Shown piece by piece: positions 32,665 to 41,396 of a DNA stretch of 54,875 bases. A model generated the notes under the pieces. The model made no database searches. It saw nothing but the letters and a program-made list of their open reading frames with translations, and was not told the DNA's origin. Within the stretch, counting starts at the first letter, position 1. Every line of letters begins with the position of its first letter. Where the stretch lies: the NCBI GenBank assembly GCA_031178065.1, contig JAPSJS010000018.1:1-54875 (forward strand). The letters run 5' to 3'. The translations under genes were made by a program, and so were the position numbers. This DNA comes from Altererythrobacter sp. Lineage in GTDB: Bacteria; Pseudomonadota; Alphaproteobacteria; Sphingomonadales; Sphingomonadaceae.

Positions 32665-33879
32665 ATGACCAAACGCCGCGCCGCCATCGTCAGTCCCTTG
32701 CGCACGCCGGTTGGGCGCTTCCTCGGCACGCTCGCGCCGCTGACCGCGGGCGACCTCGGGGCCGCGATCCTCAAGGCGCTGATCGAGCGGAGCGGGATCG
32801 ATCCGGCACAGGTAGACGACGTGGTATTCAGCCAGGGCTACGGCAACGGCGAGGCGCCGGCGATCGGGCACTGGGCATGGCTTGCGGCAGGGCTGCCGTT
32901 GGAAGTCCCCGGCTATCAGCTCGACCGGCGCTGCGGTTCCGGCCTGCAGGCGGTGGTCAACGCGGCGATGATGATCGAGGCGGGGCATGCCGACGTGGTC
33001 GTCGCCGGCGGGTGCGAATCCATGTCCAACGTCGAGCATTACACCACGGCGCTGCGCGGCGGTGTGAAGGCCGGCAATGTCGAGCTGTGGGACCGGCTGA
33101 CTCGCGGGCGGCTGATGAGCCAACCGATCGAGCGCTTCGGCGTGATCAGCGGCATGATCGAGACGGCCGAGAACCTCGCGAAGGACTACGGCGTCACGCG
33201 CGAGCAGGCCGACGCCTTCGCGGTGCGTTCGCACCGGAACGCCGCCGCAGCGTGGGACGCGGGCAAGTTCGACGCGCAACTCGTCCCGCTCGAAGTGCCG
33301 CAGCGCAAGGGCGATCCGGTCGCGTTCGACCGCGACGAGGGCTTTCGCGCCGATGCCAGCACGGACACGCTGGGGCGCCTGCGCCCGCTCGAAGGCGGCG
33401 TGGTCACGGCGGGGAACGCCAGCCAGCAGAACGACGCGGCGGCCGCGTGCCTGGTCGTGGCCGAGGACAAGCTGGAGGAGCTCGGGCTCGAACCGATGCT
33501 GTGGTTCTCCGGCTATGCCGCGGCGGGCTGCGACCCGAGCCGCATGGGCATCGGGCCGGTCCCCGCGGTCGAGCGCCTGTTCGCGCGCACCGGCAAGGGC
33601 TGGGACGACGTCGGCCTGGTGGAACTGAACGAGGCCTTTGCGCCGCAAGTGCTCGCGGTGCTCAAGGGCTGGGGCTGGTCGGAGGACGACAGCCGGCGCG
33701 AGATCCTCAACGTCAACGGCTCGGGCATCTCGCTCGGCCACCCGATCGGCGCGACCGGCCTGCGCATTCTCGCCGACATGGCGCACGAGATGCACCGGCG
33801 CGAGGTGCGCTACGGGCTCGAGACCATGTGCATTGGCGGCGGCCAGGGGATTGCCGCGCTGTTCGAGCGGGCGGCGTGA
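32665..33879 (+). CDS. acetyl-CoA C-acetyltransferase (thiolase)
   Basis: A 404-residue thiolase that cleaves 3-ketoacyl-CoA with CoA, or condenses two acetyl-CoA. The catalytic Cys90 lies in LDRRCGSGLQAVV, the His in NVNGSGISLGHPIGATG and the second Cys in ETMCIGGGQGIA. N-terminal IVSPLRTPVGRFLGTLAP is typical. The start at 32665 has CGGAG nine bases upstream. It has its own strong promoter, so it is controlled separately from the CoA transferase 84 bp upstream. Confidence 0.95.
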   Translation: MTKRRAAIVSPLRTPVGRFLGTLAPLTAGDLGAAILKALIERSGIDPAQVDDVVFSQGYGNGEAPAIGHWAWLAAGLPLEVPGYQLDRRCGSGLQAVVNAAMMIEAGHADVVVAGGCESMSNVEHYTTALRGGVKAGNVELWDRLTRGRLMSQPIERFGVISGMIETAENLAKDYGVTREQADAFAVRSHRNAAAAWDAGKFDAQLVPLEVPQRKGDPVAFDRDEGFRADASTDTLGRLRPLEGGVVTAGNASQQNDAAAACLVVAEDKLEELGLEPMLWFSGYAAAGCDPSRMGIGPVPAVERLFARTGKGWDDVGLVELNEAFAPQVLAVLKGWGWSEDDSRREILNVNGSGISLGHPIGATGLRILADMAHEMHRREVRYGLETMCIGGGQGIAALFERAA

Positions 33880-33898
33880 GAGAGTATGGGTCTTCGCC

Positions 33899-33926
33899 CG
33901 TCATCCCAGCTTTCGCTGGGATGACG
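33899..33926. repeat. 12-bp perfect hairpin repeat
   Basis: CGTCATCCCAGC, loop TTTC, GCTGGGATGACG. The GTCATCCCAGC palindrome is a widespread intergenic repeat type in proteobacteria. It lies between the thiolase and the hydratase, just before the latter's ribosome binding site, and could affect mRNA processing or stability. Confidence 0.85.
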
Positions 33927-33942
33927 AATGCGGGAGTGCAGC

Positions 33943-34794
33943 ATGACTGAATGGAACGCCTGGATCGGCCGCGAGCAGCGGAGTGCCGACCGGCTCGACC
34001 CGTCGCTGGCGGCGCGCTGGTGCGCGACGTTCGATCTGCCGACGCCGGGGGGCGAGGCCATGCCGCAGGGGATCCACTTCTGCCTCTGCACGCCCGAAGC
34101 GCCGACGGCGCAGCTCGGCGAGGACGGGCATCCGCAGCGCGACGACAGTGCGGCGAGCTTCCTGCCGCCCGTGCCGCTCCCCCGCCGGATGTGGGCCGCG
34201 AGCGAAGTCGCGTTCCTCGGTCCGATCGCAGTCGGGGCGCCGGTCGAGCGCGTCTCGCGCGTCGCGGCGATCGCCGAGAAGGACGGGCGCAGCGGACCGA
34301 TGACCTTCGTCGAGGTCGTTCATGAGACGTCGGCAGGCGGCGCGCTCGCCGTGCGCGAGACGCAGACGCTGGTCTACCGCGAGGCGGCCGCGGCCGATGC
34401 GCCGCTGGCCCCGCCTCCGCCGACGGAGGACACGTTCGACGCCGCAGGCTGGGATTCGCACCGGACGGTGCACCCCGATCCGCGGCTGCTGTTCCGCTAC
34501 TCGGCGCTGACCTTCAATACGCACCGCATCCACTACGACGCGCCCTATGCCCGCGAGGTCGAGCGCTATCGCGGGCTGGTGGTCCACGGGCCGCTGACGG
34601 CGAGCCTGCTGCTGCAGCTCGCCGCGCGCGAACTGGGCGACAACGCGCTGACGCGCTTCGCTTTCCGCGGCCTCAGCCCGGCGATCGCGGGGGAACCGCT
34701 GCACCTCGTCATGCGCGGGGCGGGCGAGGCTATCGAGCTTGCCGCCTTCGCGGGCGACGGGCGCCAGGTCACCCGGGCGAGCGCCGCCGCATAA
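33943..34794 (+). CDS. MaoC/HTD2-type hydratase, mesaconyl-C4-CoA hydratase-like
   Basis: A 283-residue protein with a FAS1-like dehydratase N-terminal domain (MWAASEVAFLGPIAVGAPVERVSRV) and a C-terminal hot-dog domain with LLFRYSALTFNTHRIHYDAPYA .. GLVVHGPLTASLL, the MaoC hydratase pattern with catalytic Asp/His type residues. This two-domain form matches HTD2 and 3-methylfumaryl-CoA hydratase (Meh) of the 3-hydroxypropionate bi-cycle. With the Mct-like transferase upstream it may process C5 branched unsaturated acyl-CoA; that is inference. The start at 33943 has GGGAG seven bases upstream. Confidence 0.88.
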   Translation: MTEWNAWIGREQRSADRLDPSLAARWCATFDLPTPGGEAMPQGIHFCLCTPEAPTAQLGEDGHPQRDDSAASFLPPVPLPRRMWAASEVAFLGPIAVGAPVERVSRVAAIAEKDGRSGPMTFVEVVHETSAGGALAVRETQTLVYREAAAADAPLAPPPPTEDTFDAAGWDSHRTVHPDPRLLFRYSALTFNTHRIHYDAPYAREVERYRGLVVHGPLTASLLLQLAARELGDNALTRFAFRGLSPAIAGEPLHLVMRGAGEAIELAAFAGDGRQVTRASAAA

Positions 34795-34811
34795 GAGGCT
34801 GGCGCGCAAGA

Positions 34812-34839
34812 AAAAGGGCGGCAATGCTGCCGCCCTTTT
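34812..34839. terminator. bidirectional rho-independent terminator
   Basis: AAAAGGGCGGCA, loop ATGC, TGCCGCCCTTTT: a 12-bp stem with A and T tails on opposite sides, between convergent genes (hydratase and the secreted protein at 34861). It should terminate from either side. Confidence 0.9.
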
Positions 34840-34860
34840 CCGTTCGTCGCGATCCGGGCG

Positions 34861-35181
34861 TTAGGCTTCGGGATCGGTTTCCGCTTCGGCGTCGGCCGAC
34901 GCAGAGGTGTCGCCCACTTCGGCGTCCGCCGCGACATCGGCTTCGACGCTCGCGTCCGCGGCGTCGTCCGCATGCTCCTTGGTGTGGTCGACGGTGTCGG
35001 CCACTGCGTCGGTCGCGGTGTTCACCGGACCTTCGAGGCCGGTCTGCGCGTCCGCGCTGACGTCGACTTCGCCGGTGACCGGGCCGACCGCGCCGGTGGC
35101 ATCGTTGGCCGACTGCGCATGGGCGACCGAGCCGGCAGCGCCAAGCGCCAGGGCGAGCGAAAGGGAAATCATCTTCTTCAT
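34861..35181 (-). CDS. secreted acidic, low-complexity protein
   Basis: A 106-residue protein with a cleavable signal peptide (MKKMISLSLALALGAAGSVAHA, then QSAND). The mature part is rich in Ala, Asp, Glu, Val and Thr (TGEVDVSADAQTGLEGPVNT .. DDAADASVEADVAADAEVG), without Cys, probably disordered and periplasmic or secreted. The start at 35181 has AAGGA eight bases upstream; the ATG at 35190 is too close to that site. No family is recognised. The gene at 35392 is divergent. Confidence 0.78.
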   Translation of the reverse strand: MKKMISLSLALALGAAGSVAHAQSANDATGAVGPVTGEVDVSADAQTGLEGPVNTATDAVADTVDHTKEHADDAADASVEADVAADAEVGDTSASADAEAETDPEA

Positions 35182-35391
35182 CGAGTCCATCCTTAATCCC
35201 GTTGGCTGGGATGGCTAGGACGTGCCGACCCCGTGAAAGGTCCCCGAGTTGCGGCGATCCGCGCCGTAAGACCGCCGAGGTGAGCCCGTTAATCGGGGGT
35301 TTAGCTTCCGGCCCTCCCGCTCGATGGCGCTTTCCAGCGCGCAGCACAGCCGCTAAGCGCGCCGGGCTTGCGCAGGCAGGAGGTTTTTCGA

Positions 35392-36291
35392 ATGAACCGC
35401 AGCGACGAGATGGCGACGATCGCCAAGGCCCAGGTGCTGATCGAGGCGCTGCCTTACTTCCAGCGATATGCGGGGCGCACTTTCGTGGTCAAATACGGCG
35501 GCCACGCGATGGGCGACCCGGCCGCCGCGCGCGACTTCGCCGAGGACATCGTGCTGCTGAAGGCCGTCGGGATCAATCCGGTGGTGGTCCACGGCGGCGG
35601 GCCGCAGATCGGGGCCATGCTGAAGAAGCTCGGGGTCGAGAGCACCTTCGTCGACGGCCTGCGCGTGACCGACGCGCAGACGGCGCAAGTCGCCGAAATG
35701 GTCCTGTCGGGCGCGATCAACAAGGAACTGGTCGGCTGGATCAACCAGGCGGGGGGCAAGGGGCTCGGCATTTCCGGCAAGGACGGGCGGCTCGTCACCG
35801 CGTCCAAGGTGCAGCGCACGGTCAAAACTCCGGGCAGCAATATCGAGCAGGCGGTCGACCTCGGCTTCGTCGGTGAGCCGTCGGCGGTGGACACGACGAT
35901 CATCGACACCGCGGTCGCCGCCGGGATGATCCCGATCGTCGCCCCGATCGGCGCAGGCGAGGACGGGCAGACCTACAACATCAACGCCGACACCATGGCC
36001 GGTGCGATCGCCGCGGCGCTGGGCGCGGCGCGGCTGTTCCTGCTGACCGACGTTCCGGGCGTGCTCGACAAGCAGGGCGCGCTGCTCAGCGATCTCAGGC
36101 CGTCCGACATCGAGCGGCTGCGCGCCGACGGCACGATCGGCGGCGGAATGATCCCCAAGCTGGAGACTTGCGTCCACGCGGTCGAGGCCGGGTGCGAGGC
36201 GGCAGTGGTGATCGACGGGCGCGTGCCCCATGCCATGCTGCTCGAACTCTTCACGGCGCATGGCGCGGGCACGCTGATACGGGCAGAATGA
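35392..36291 (+). CDS. argB: acetylglutamate kinase
   Basis: This enzyme phosphorylates N-acetylglutamate with ATP, the second step of arginine synthesis. The protein has 299 residues. Motifs are [10 protein letters not shown] (ATP-binding Lys and glycines), [33 protein letters not shown] and [10 protein letters not shown]. The N-terminal extension of about 25 residues ([19 protein letters not shown]) is the helix found in hexameric, arginine-inhibited forms. The start at 35392 has AGGAGG at good spacing. Other arg genes are not adjacent. Confidence 0.97.
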   Translation: MNRSDEMATIAKAQVLIEALPYFQRYAGRTFVVKYGGHAMGDPAAARDFAEDIVLLKAVGINPVVVHGGGPQIGAMLKKLGVESTFVDGLRVTDAQTAQVAEMVLSGAINKELVGWINQAGGKGLGISGKDGRLVTASKVQRTVKTPGSNIEQAVDLGFVGEPSAVDTTIIDTAVAAGMIPIVAPIGAGEDGQTYNINADTMAGAIAAALGAARLFLLTDVPGVLDKQGALLSDLRPSDIERLRADGTIGGGMIPKLETCVHAVEAGCEAAVVIDGRVPHAMLLELFTAHGAGTLIRAE

Positions 36292-36386
36292 GGATGGTCG
36301 TGCGACCGTCTTAGGCAGTTGATACAGCCGCCACGAAGCGGGTAGGAAGGCGGCCGAACCTCAACGCGGCCAGGAAAGGACAATAC

Positions 36387-36671
36387 GTGGGTCTCATCAT
36401 CGACATCCTCGGCATGCTGATCAACGTGATCGTAATGCTGGTCATCATCCAGTTCATCATCGGGCTGCTGTTCGCCTTCAACGTGATCAACCAGCGCAAT
36501 GAATTCCTCTGGCAGGTCTACAACTCGATCAACTCGCTGCTGGAGCCGGTGCTGGCGCCGATCCGGCGAATCCTGCCACAGACCGGAACGATCGATTTCT
36601 CGCCGCTGGTGCTGATCATCGGCCTGCAGATCTTCATGCGTATCCTGATCTACGCGGTCTACGGCCAGTAA
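36387..36671 (+). CDS. YggT family membrane protein
   Basis: A 94-residue protein with two hydrophobic segments ([21 protein letters not shown] and [18 protein letters not shown]) separated by a short loop with [23 protein letters not shown], the YggT signature. The family has been linked to membrane integrity, osmotic stress and cell-division or chloroplast membrane proteins, but its biochemistry is unknown. It starts with GTG at 36387, after AGGAAAGGA. Its TAA overlaps the folD ATG by one base (TAATG), so the pair is translationally coupled. Confidence 0.92.
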   Translation: MGLIIDILGMLINVIVMLVIIQFIIGLLFAFNVINQRNEFLWQVYNSINSLLEPVLAPIRRILPQTGTIDFSPLVLIIGLQIFMRILIYAVYGQ

Positions 36672-37567
36672 TGGCGGCCGAGATCATCGACGGGAAGGCG
36701 TTCGCCGCGTCCCTGCGCGAGAAGGTCGGCGCGCTGGCGGCCGCGTTCGAGGCGCAGGCCGGGCGCAAGGCGGGCCTCGCGGTCGTGCTCGTGGGCGAGG
36801 ACCCGGCGAGCCAGGTCTATGTCGGCAGCAAGGGCAAGGCGACCGTCGCCGCCAACATGGCGAGCTTCGAGCACCGCCTTCCGGCCGAAACCAGCGCGGC
36901 GGAGCTGCTGGCGCTGGTCGACCGGCTGAACCGCGACCCGGCCGTCGACGGCATCCTGGTGCAGCTTCCTCTGCCCGGCCATCTCGACGAACAGGCGGTG
37001 ATCGCGGCGATCGATCCAAACAAGGACGTCGACGGCTTCCACGTCATCAATGCCGGCCGGCTCGCGGTCGGCCAGCCCGGCTTCGTGCCCTGCACGCCGC
37101 TCGGCTGCATGATGATGCTGACCGACCGGCTGGGTGACCTCTCGGGGCTCGAGGCGGTCGTGATCGGCCGCTCGAACATCGTCGGCAAGCCGATGGCGCA
37201 GCTCCTGCTCGGCGCCAATGCGACCGTCACGATGGCGCACAGCCGCACGAAGGATCTGCCGGATGTGGTGCGGCGGGCGGACATCGTCGTCGCCGCGGTC
37301 GGGCGCGCGGAAATGGTGAGGGGCGACTGGCTCAAACCGGGCGCGACCCTGATCGACGTTGGCATCAACCGGCTGGAGCCGGAGCCCGGCGCGGCGAAAG
37401 GCCGCCTGGTGGGCGACGTCGCTTTCGATGAGGCACGCGAGGTCGCGGGCGCGATCACGCCGGTGCCGGGCGGGGTTGGGCCGATGACCATCGCGGTCCT
37501 GCTCAGGAACACGCTCGTCGCCGCGCACCGCAATGCGGGAATCGCGCTGGCGGAGGATGCGATATGA
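36671..37567 (+). CDS. folD: bifunctional methylenetetrahydrofolate dehydrogenase/cyclohydrolase
   Basis: FolD interconverts 5,10-methylene- and 10-formyl-tetrahydrofolate with NADP, supplying one-carbon units for purines and formyl-Met. The protein has 298 residues. Motifs are [17 protein letters not shown] (with the catalytic Lys), [46 protein letters not shown] (NADP) and [18 protein letters not shown]. It starts in a TAATG overlap with yggT and its stop overlaps the next ATG (ATGA), so three genes are coupled in a row. Confidence 0.97.
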   Translation: MAAEIIDGKAFAASLREKVGALAAAFEAQAGRKAGLAVVLVGEDPASQVYVGSKGKATVAANMASFEHRLPAETSAAELLALVDRLNRDPAVDGILVQLPLPGHLDEQAVIAAIDPNKDVDGFHVINAGRLAVGQPGFVPCTPLGCMMMLTDRLGDLSGLEAVVIGRSNIVGKPMAQLLLGANATVTMAHSRTKDLPDVVRRADIVVAAVGRAEMVRGDWLKPGATLIDVGINRLEPEPGAAKGRLVGDVAFDEAREVAGAITPVPGGVGPMTIAVLLRNTLVAAHRNAGIALAEDAI

Positions 37568-38262
37568 AGCGCGCGATCGGCGCCGTGCTCCTCGCAGGCC
37601 TGCTCGCCTCCTGCGCGTCGGGCAGCAACGATCCGCGCGAGCGTTTCTACCGCTCGCTCGCGCCGCGGGCGAACCCGAGCGCGGTGATAGCAACCGAGCT
37701 CGCCTTCGCGCGCGAGGCGCGGGAGGAAGGGCAGTGGACCGCCTTCCGCGAATTCGCCGCCGAGGATGCGGTGATGTTTGTGCCCGAAGCGGTGAAGGCG
37801 CGCGACTGGCTGTCCAACCGCGCCGATCCGCCGCAGCCGGTGCAGTGGCAGCCGCACCAGGTCTGGTCGAGCTGCGACGGCTCGCTCTCGGTCACCAGGG
37901 GCGCCTGGCAGCGGCCCGACGGCAGCACCGGCTATTTCACGACCGTGTGGCGCCGCGAGGGCCGCCGGGGGGACGAGGAATACCGCTGGGTGCTCGACCA
38001 GGGCGACACGCTGGCCGAACCGCTGCCCGAGCCGGACATCATCCGGACCACGGTGGCGGACTGCGCGAACGACGGCCTGCCCGTGGCGGCTGCATCCGGG
38101 GCCAGCGCCACAGCCGGATCGGGCAGCTCCCGCGACCGCACGCTCACCTATACCTGGCAAGTCGCGCCCGATCTCTCGCGCACCGTTACGGTCACCATGC
38201 TGATCGACGGTGAGGCGGAGGATGTCCTGACGGTCACGGTTGCCGCGCCCGGTGGCGGCTGA
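37564..38262 (+). CDS. lipoprotein with NTF2-like region
   Basis: A 232-residue predicted lipoprotein. The signal [17 protein letters not shown] has Cys17. Residues ~35-150 ([21 protein letters not shown] to [10 protein letters not shown]) resemble the DUF4440/SnoaL-like NTF2 fold ([20 protein letters not shown], then [20 protein letters not shown]). A C-terminal part follows with [20 protein letters not shown]. The ATG overlaps the folD stop by four bases. Its function and its link to folD are unknown. Confidence 0.82.
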   Translation: MKRAIGAVLLAGLLASCASGSNDPRERFYRSLAPRANPSAVIATELAFAREAREEGQWTAFREFAAEDAVMFVPEAVKARDWLSNRADPPQPVQWQPHQVWSSCDGSLSVTRGAWQRPDGSTGYFTTVWRREGRRGDEEYRWVLDQGDTLAEPLPEPDIIRTTVADCANDGLPVAAASGASATAGSGSSRDRTLTYTWQVAPDLSRTVTVTMLIDGEAEDVLTVTVAAPGGG

Positions 38263-38895
38263 ATGGTCGAGCTCTTCATCTCCGCCTTCGTCACGCTGTT
38301 CGTAGTGATCGACCCGCCGGGGTGCGCGCCGATCTACGCCGGGCTGACCAAGGACGCGAGCGCTGCGCAGCGCCGCAACATGGCGATCCGCGCGGCCCTG
38401 ATCGCGGGTGCGATCCTGTTGGCCTTCGCCTTCTTCGGGGAGGCGCTGCTCGGCGCGCTGCACATCGATCTCGAGAGCTTCCGCATCGCGGGCGGCATCA
38501 TGCTGTTCGTGATCGCGCTCGAGATGGTGTTCGAGAAGCGGACCCAGCGCCGCGAGGACCGGGCCGAGAAGATCATGGCGCAGAACGAGGCAACCCCCGA
38601 GGTCGAGGACGTGTCGGTCTTCCCCATGGCCATGCCGATGCTCGCCGGGCCGGGCGCAATCGCCTCGATCATGCTGCTCACCAGCGGGACCGACATGAAC
38701 GGAATGCTGACCGTGCTCGCCGCGCTGTTCAGCGTGCTGCTGCTGACGATGCTGGCGCTGATGGCCGCGGGGCCGCTGATGCGGCTGTTCGGCGACCGGG
38801 TGGAGGCGGTCATCACGCGCTTGCTCGGCGTGCTGCTCGCCGCCCTGGCCTCGCAATACGTGATCGACGGGCTGCGCGGCAGCTTCGCGTTCTAG
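38263..38895 (+). CDS. MarC family membrane protein
   Basis: A 210-residue inner-membrane protein with six hydrophobic segments and the MarC/UPF0056 motifs: FVTLFVVIDPPGCAPIYAGL at the N-terminus, FRIAGGIMLFVIALEM and FPMAMPMLAGPGAIASIMLL. The family was once proposed to confer multiple antibiotic resistance, which was not upheld; function unknown. Its ATG directly follows the stop of the lipoprotein gene, so it is the last gene of the yggT-folD-lipoprotein-marC operon. Confidence 0.92.
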   Translation: MVELFISAFVTLFVVIDPPGCAPIYAGLTKDASAAQRRNMAIRAALIAGAILLAFAFFGEALLGALHIDLESFRIAGGIMLFVIALEMVFEKRTQRREDRAEKIMAQNEATPEVEDVSVFPMAMPMLAGPGAIASIMLLTSGTDMNGMLTVLAALFSVLLLTMLALMAAGPLMRLFGDRVEAVITRLLGVLLAALASQYVIDGLRGSFAF

Positions 38896-38940
38896 GCTGC
38901 CCGGTGCGGGGGGGCCTGCCCACACGGCGCTTGAGGGCGT

Positions 38941-39552
38941 TTACTGCAGCGTTACGCGATCTTCGTCGCCGTCGCGGCGGCCGTAGAACTGCATCAGCTG
39001 GATCAGCAGCTCGCAGCGTTCGCGCAGCGTATCGACTTCGAGCAGAGCCTGCTTCGACGCGGGATCGAACGGCGCGATCTGCGACACGCCGTTGATCAGC
39101 GACATGTCGTCGAGCCGGGCGACCGATTCCCAGTCGACGCTGTAGCCCTGGGCATCGGCGAAGCGGCGCGCCTCGCGCTCGAAGCCGGCGCGCTCGATGC
39201 TGCTCAGCACCTCGTCGGCATCGTCGCCGATCAGTTCGGCCTCGACCTTGCGGAACGGCGTGGCGCTCTCGACCTCGCGCAGCACGCGGAAGCGCGCCTC
39301 GCCGTCGAGCACGATGTTGTAGCGCCCGTCCTCCAGCGCCTCGACTTCGCCGATCCGGCCGACGCAGCCGATCGCGAACAGCGGCGCACCTTCCGCGGCG
39401 CGGTGCGGCTGGATCATCCCGATCCGCCGGTCGCGCGCGAGCGCGTCGCCGACCAGCGCGCGGTACCGCGGCTCGAAGACGTGCAGCGGCAGTTGCAGCC
39501 CCGGGAAGAGGATCACGCCCGGCAGGGGGAAGATCGAAAGGCGGGTGGTCAT
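38941..39552 (-). CDS. LON peptidase substrate-binding domain protein
   Basis: A 203-residue protein equal to the N-terminal substrate-binding domain of Lon without ATPase or protease domains: LSIFPLPGVILFPGLQLPLHVFEPRYRALV .. IGMIQP .. FAIGCVGRIGEVEALEDGRYNIVLDGEARFRVL. Such stand-alone forms (PUA-like fold) may present substrates or act as adaptors. The ATG at 39552 aligns with the family; an in-frame ATG at 39588 is possible. It follows 40 bp after the thioredoxin-TPR gene on the same strand, so the two probably form a proteostasis operon. Confidence 0.9.
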   Translation of the reverse strand: MTTRLSIFPLPGVILFPGLQLPLHVFEPRYRALVGDALARDRRIGMIQPHRAAEGAPLFAIGCVGRIGEVEALEDGRYNIVLDGEARFRVLREVESATPFRKVEAELIGDDADEVLSSIERAGFEREARRFADAQGYSVDWESVARLDDMSLINGVSQIAPFDPASKQALLEVDTLRERCELLIQLMQFYGRRDGDEDRVTLQ

Positions 39553-39592
39553 CGGCCTGACCGATCCCTGCTCCACCGGGCCCGGCATCGCC

Positions 39593-40507
39593 TCATCCGA
39601 ACAGTATCCTGGACAATCGCCGCCGCGTCGCGACGACCCACGGATCTTCGAGCCCGACGGCTTCGAAGATCTGCAGCAACTTGGCGCGCGCGGCGCCATC
39701 GTTCCATTCGCGGTCGTGCTCGATCATAGCCAGCAACGTGTCCGCCGCCTCGTCGCGCCGGTTCGCCGCGAACGCCGCCTCGGCGAAGGCGAGCTGCTTG
39801 TCCATATCCGCCGGCGCTTCGGCCGCCGCGGCGCGCAGCGCCTGGAGCTCGCCTTCGTCGACCTGCGTTCCGGCCAGCTCGAGCGCACTCTTCGCGGTGC
39901 GGATCACCGGGTCTTCAGCGAGCGCCGGATCGAGCGCGTCGAGCGCCGCCTGCGCTTCGTCGGGCCGCCCGGCGGCAATCAGCGCGCGGATCAGCCCGGC
40001 CTGCGCTGCGGCGTTGTCCGGCGTCATCTCGGTCACCTGCGCGAAGATGCCTGCCGCGCGTTCGCCATCGCCGTCGGCAAGGATCTGCTCTCCCATGGCG
40101 ACGAACTGCGCAACGTCCTGCTCCTGCCGCTGCGCGGCGCCGCCGTCCCCGCCGTTCACCGGAAGTTGCTCCAGCAACTGGTCGAGCACTTGCTTCAACT
40201 GCGATTCGCTGCGCGCATTGGTCAGGTCGGCGACGGGCTGGCCCTGGAACAGCGCATAGACGGTCGGGATCGAGCGGACCTGGAACTGGCTCGCGATGAA
40301 CTGCTCCTCGTCCACGTTGAGCTTGGCGAGTATCACGCCCTTGTCGGCATATTCGGCGGCGACTTTCTCCAGCATCGGCGCAAGCGCCTTGCACGGCCCG
40401 CACCACTCGGCCCAGAAATCGAGGATGACGAGTTTCGACATCGACGGTTCGACGACATCCTTGCGGAACCGATCGACTGCCTTCTGCTCGTCGAGATTGA
40501 GGCCCAT
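39593..40507 (-). CDS. thioredoxin-TPR fusion, CnoX-like co-chaperone
   Basis: A 304-residue cytoplasmic protein with an N-terminal thioredoxin fold (FWAEWCGPCKALAPMLEKVA, Cys36 and Cys39) and a C-terminal tetratricopeptide-like region (residues ~120-304). The layout is that of CnoX/YbbN, which protects substrates and hands them to GroEL or DnaK. Both active-site Cys are present, unlike E. coli CnoX but like the alphaproteobacterial form, which is also a functional thioredoxin. The start at 40507 is the first ATG. The upstream gene boundary is the tRNA-Gly at 40683. Confidence 0.92.
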   Translation of the reverse strand: MGLNLDEQKAVDRFRKDVVEPSMSKLVILDFWAEWCGPCKALAPMLEKVAAEYADKGVILAKLNVDEEQFIASQFQVRSIPTVYALFQGQPVADLTNARSESQLKQVLDQLLEQLPVNGGDGGAAQRQEQDVAQFVAMGEQILADGDGERAAGIFAQVTEMTPDNAAAQAGLIRALIAAGRPDEAQAALDALDPALAEDPVIRTAKSALELAGTQVDEGELQALRAAAAEAPADMDKQLAFAEAAFAANRRDEAADTLLAMIEHDREWNDGAARAKLLQIFEAVGLEDPWVVATRRRLSRILFG

Positions 40508-40682
40508 GCTAGCCAAGGCGCGCTCCCATTCGTTAGGTGTTCGGACAAGCGGCCAATGTGGGTGTTTTGCCCGGATTGTGAAGGAAAAAGCGCCGCGCGA
40601 TTTTCCCCTTGCGGCCCTGGGTCCCCACTGCTAATCGCGCCGCCTCCAGCCGGAACGCCAGGCGTCCGGCAGCGCCAAGTGA

Positions 40683-40757
40683 GCGGGCGTAGCTCAGGGG
40701 TAGAGCACAACCTTGCCAAGGTTGGGGTCGAGAGTTCGAATCTCTTCGCCCGCTCCA
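40683..40757 (+). tRNA. tRNA-Gly(GCC)
   Basis: A 75-base cloverleaf with encoded CCA. The acceptor stem is GCGGGCG/CGCCCGC; the D arm is GCTCAGGGGTAGAGC, and the anticodon arm ACCTTGCCAAGGT places GCC at the loop. The T arm GAGAGTTCGAATCTC is complete, with discriminator T. It marks the left edge of the less GC-rich accessory region and is a typical integrase target. Confidence 0.97.
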
Positions 40758-41072
40758 AAAATGCCGGCGATTTCAAAGGGAAGTGGTGGGTTCGCTAGTG
40801 CGGACCCGGCGTTCTCGCTGGTCGTCTACCACCTGTCTACCACCGAACGAATCCTGTCCGCGGTAATGCAGTGGCGTTCCAGTGCGTCCGGGATTGAGGA
40901 AGCCAAGCGGCTTGTGCCGCAGCGACATAGGCTTCTGTGCTCGCGAAGCTTGGTCCGGTAGTGAGTTTCATTCGCTGAACTGCATCTTCCAGGCCGAACG
41001 TCGATAGGCGGGTGTGCGGTGACATAGGCGACAAATCGGACTTGATGAACTCGTGCACGCAAAAGCGCCCGC
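40758..41072. other. intergenic stretch downstream of tRNA-Gly, island edge
   Basis: I see no gene I can support. An 11-bp tandem, GTCTACCACC at 40824-40833 and again at 40835-40844, is the only clear structure. A minus-strand open frame (40837-41157) overlaps arsR and reads TEAYVAAAQAAWLPQSRTHW, which could be a remnant of an unrecognised gene. No copy of the tRNA 3' end is seen at the far edge of the island. Confidence 0.4.
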
Positions 41073-41396
41073 TCACTTGCGCCTCTTGCCGCGTGCCACC
41101 TCCGTTTCGAGCGCCATGAGCTTGTGATCCCCAAAGCGCCGGAACGGTGCTAGCCATCGATCGACTTCGGCGATGGGTGCTGCGTCGATCGAGTAAATGC
41201 GGCGCTGAGCTTCAGCGCGCACGATGGCGAAGCCGCTTTCGCGCAGAACTCGCAGATGCTGTGATACGGCCGGCTGGCTGATTCCGAACTCGGCACCGAC
41301 ACGCTCGACGATCTCGCCCGACGAAAGCTCGCTCTCCCGCAGGAGATCGAGAATACGCCTGCGAACAGGATCGCCAAGAACGTCGAATGCGTGCAT
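41073..41396 (-). CDS. ArsR/SmtB-family transcriptional regulator
   Basis: A 107-residue winged-helix repressor: MHAFDVLGDPVRRRILDLLRESELSSGEIVERV .. GISQPAVSQHLRVLRESGFA .. RRIYSIDAAPIAEVDRWL. It lacks the metal-binding CxC of true ArsR and belongs to the branch usually paired with SRPBCC (AHSA1-type) proteins. Its ATG overlaps the stop of the SRPBCC gene by one base (TGATG). A 14-bp palindrome upstream of that gene is the likely operator. Intact. Confidence 0.92.
   Translation of the reverse strand: MHAFDVLGDPVRRRILDLLRESELSSGEIVERVGAEFGISQPAVSQHLRVLRESGFAIVRAEAQRRIYSIDAAPIAEVDRWLAPFRRFGDHKLMALETEVARGKRRK

Noticed and set aside
40837-41157. 106-codon minus-strand frame next to tRNA-Gly as an integrase fragment
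   Set aside because: The segment TEAYVAAAQAAWLPQSRTHW is suggestive, but no integrase motif could be recognised and it partly overlaps arsR.
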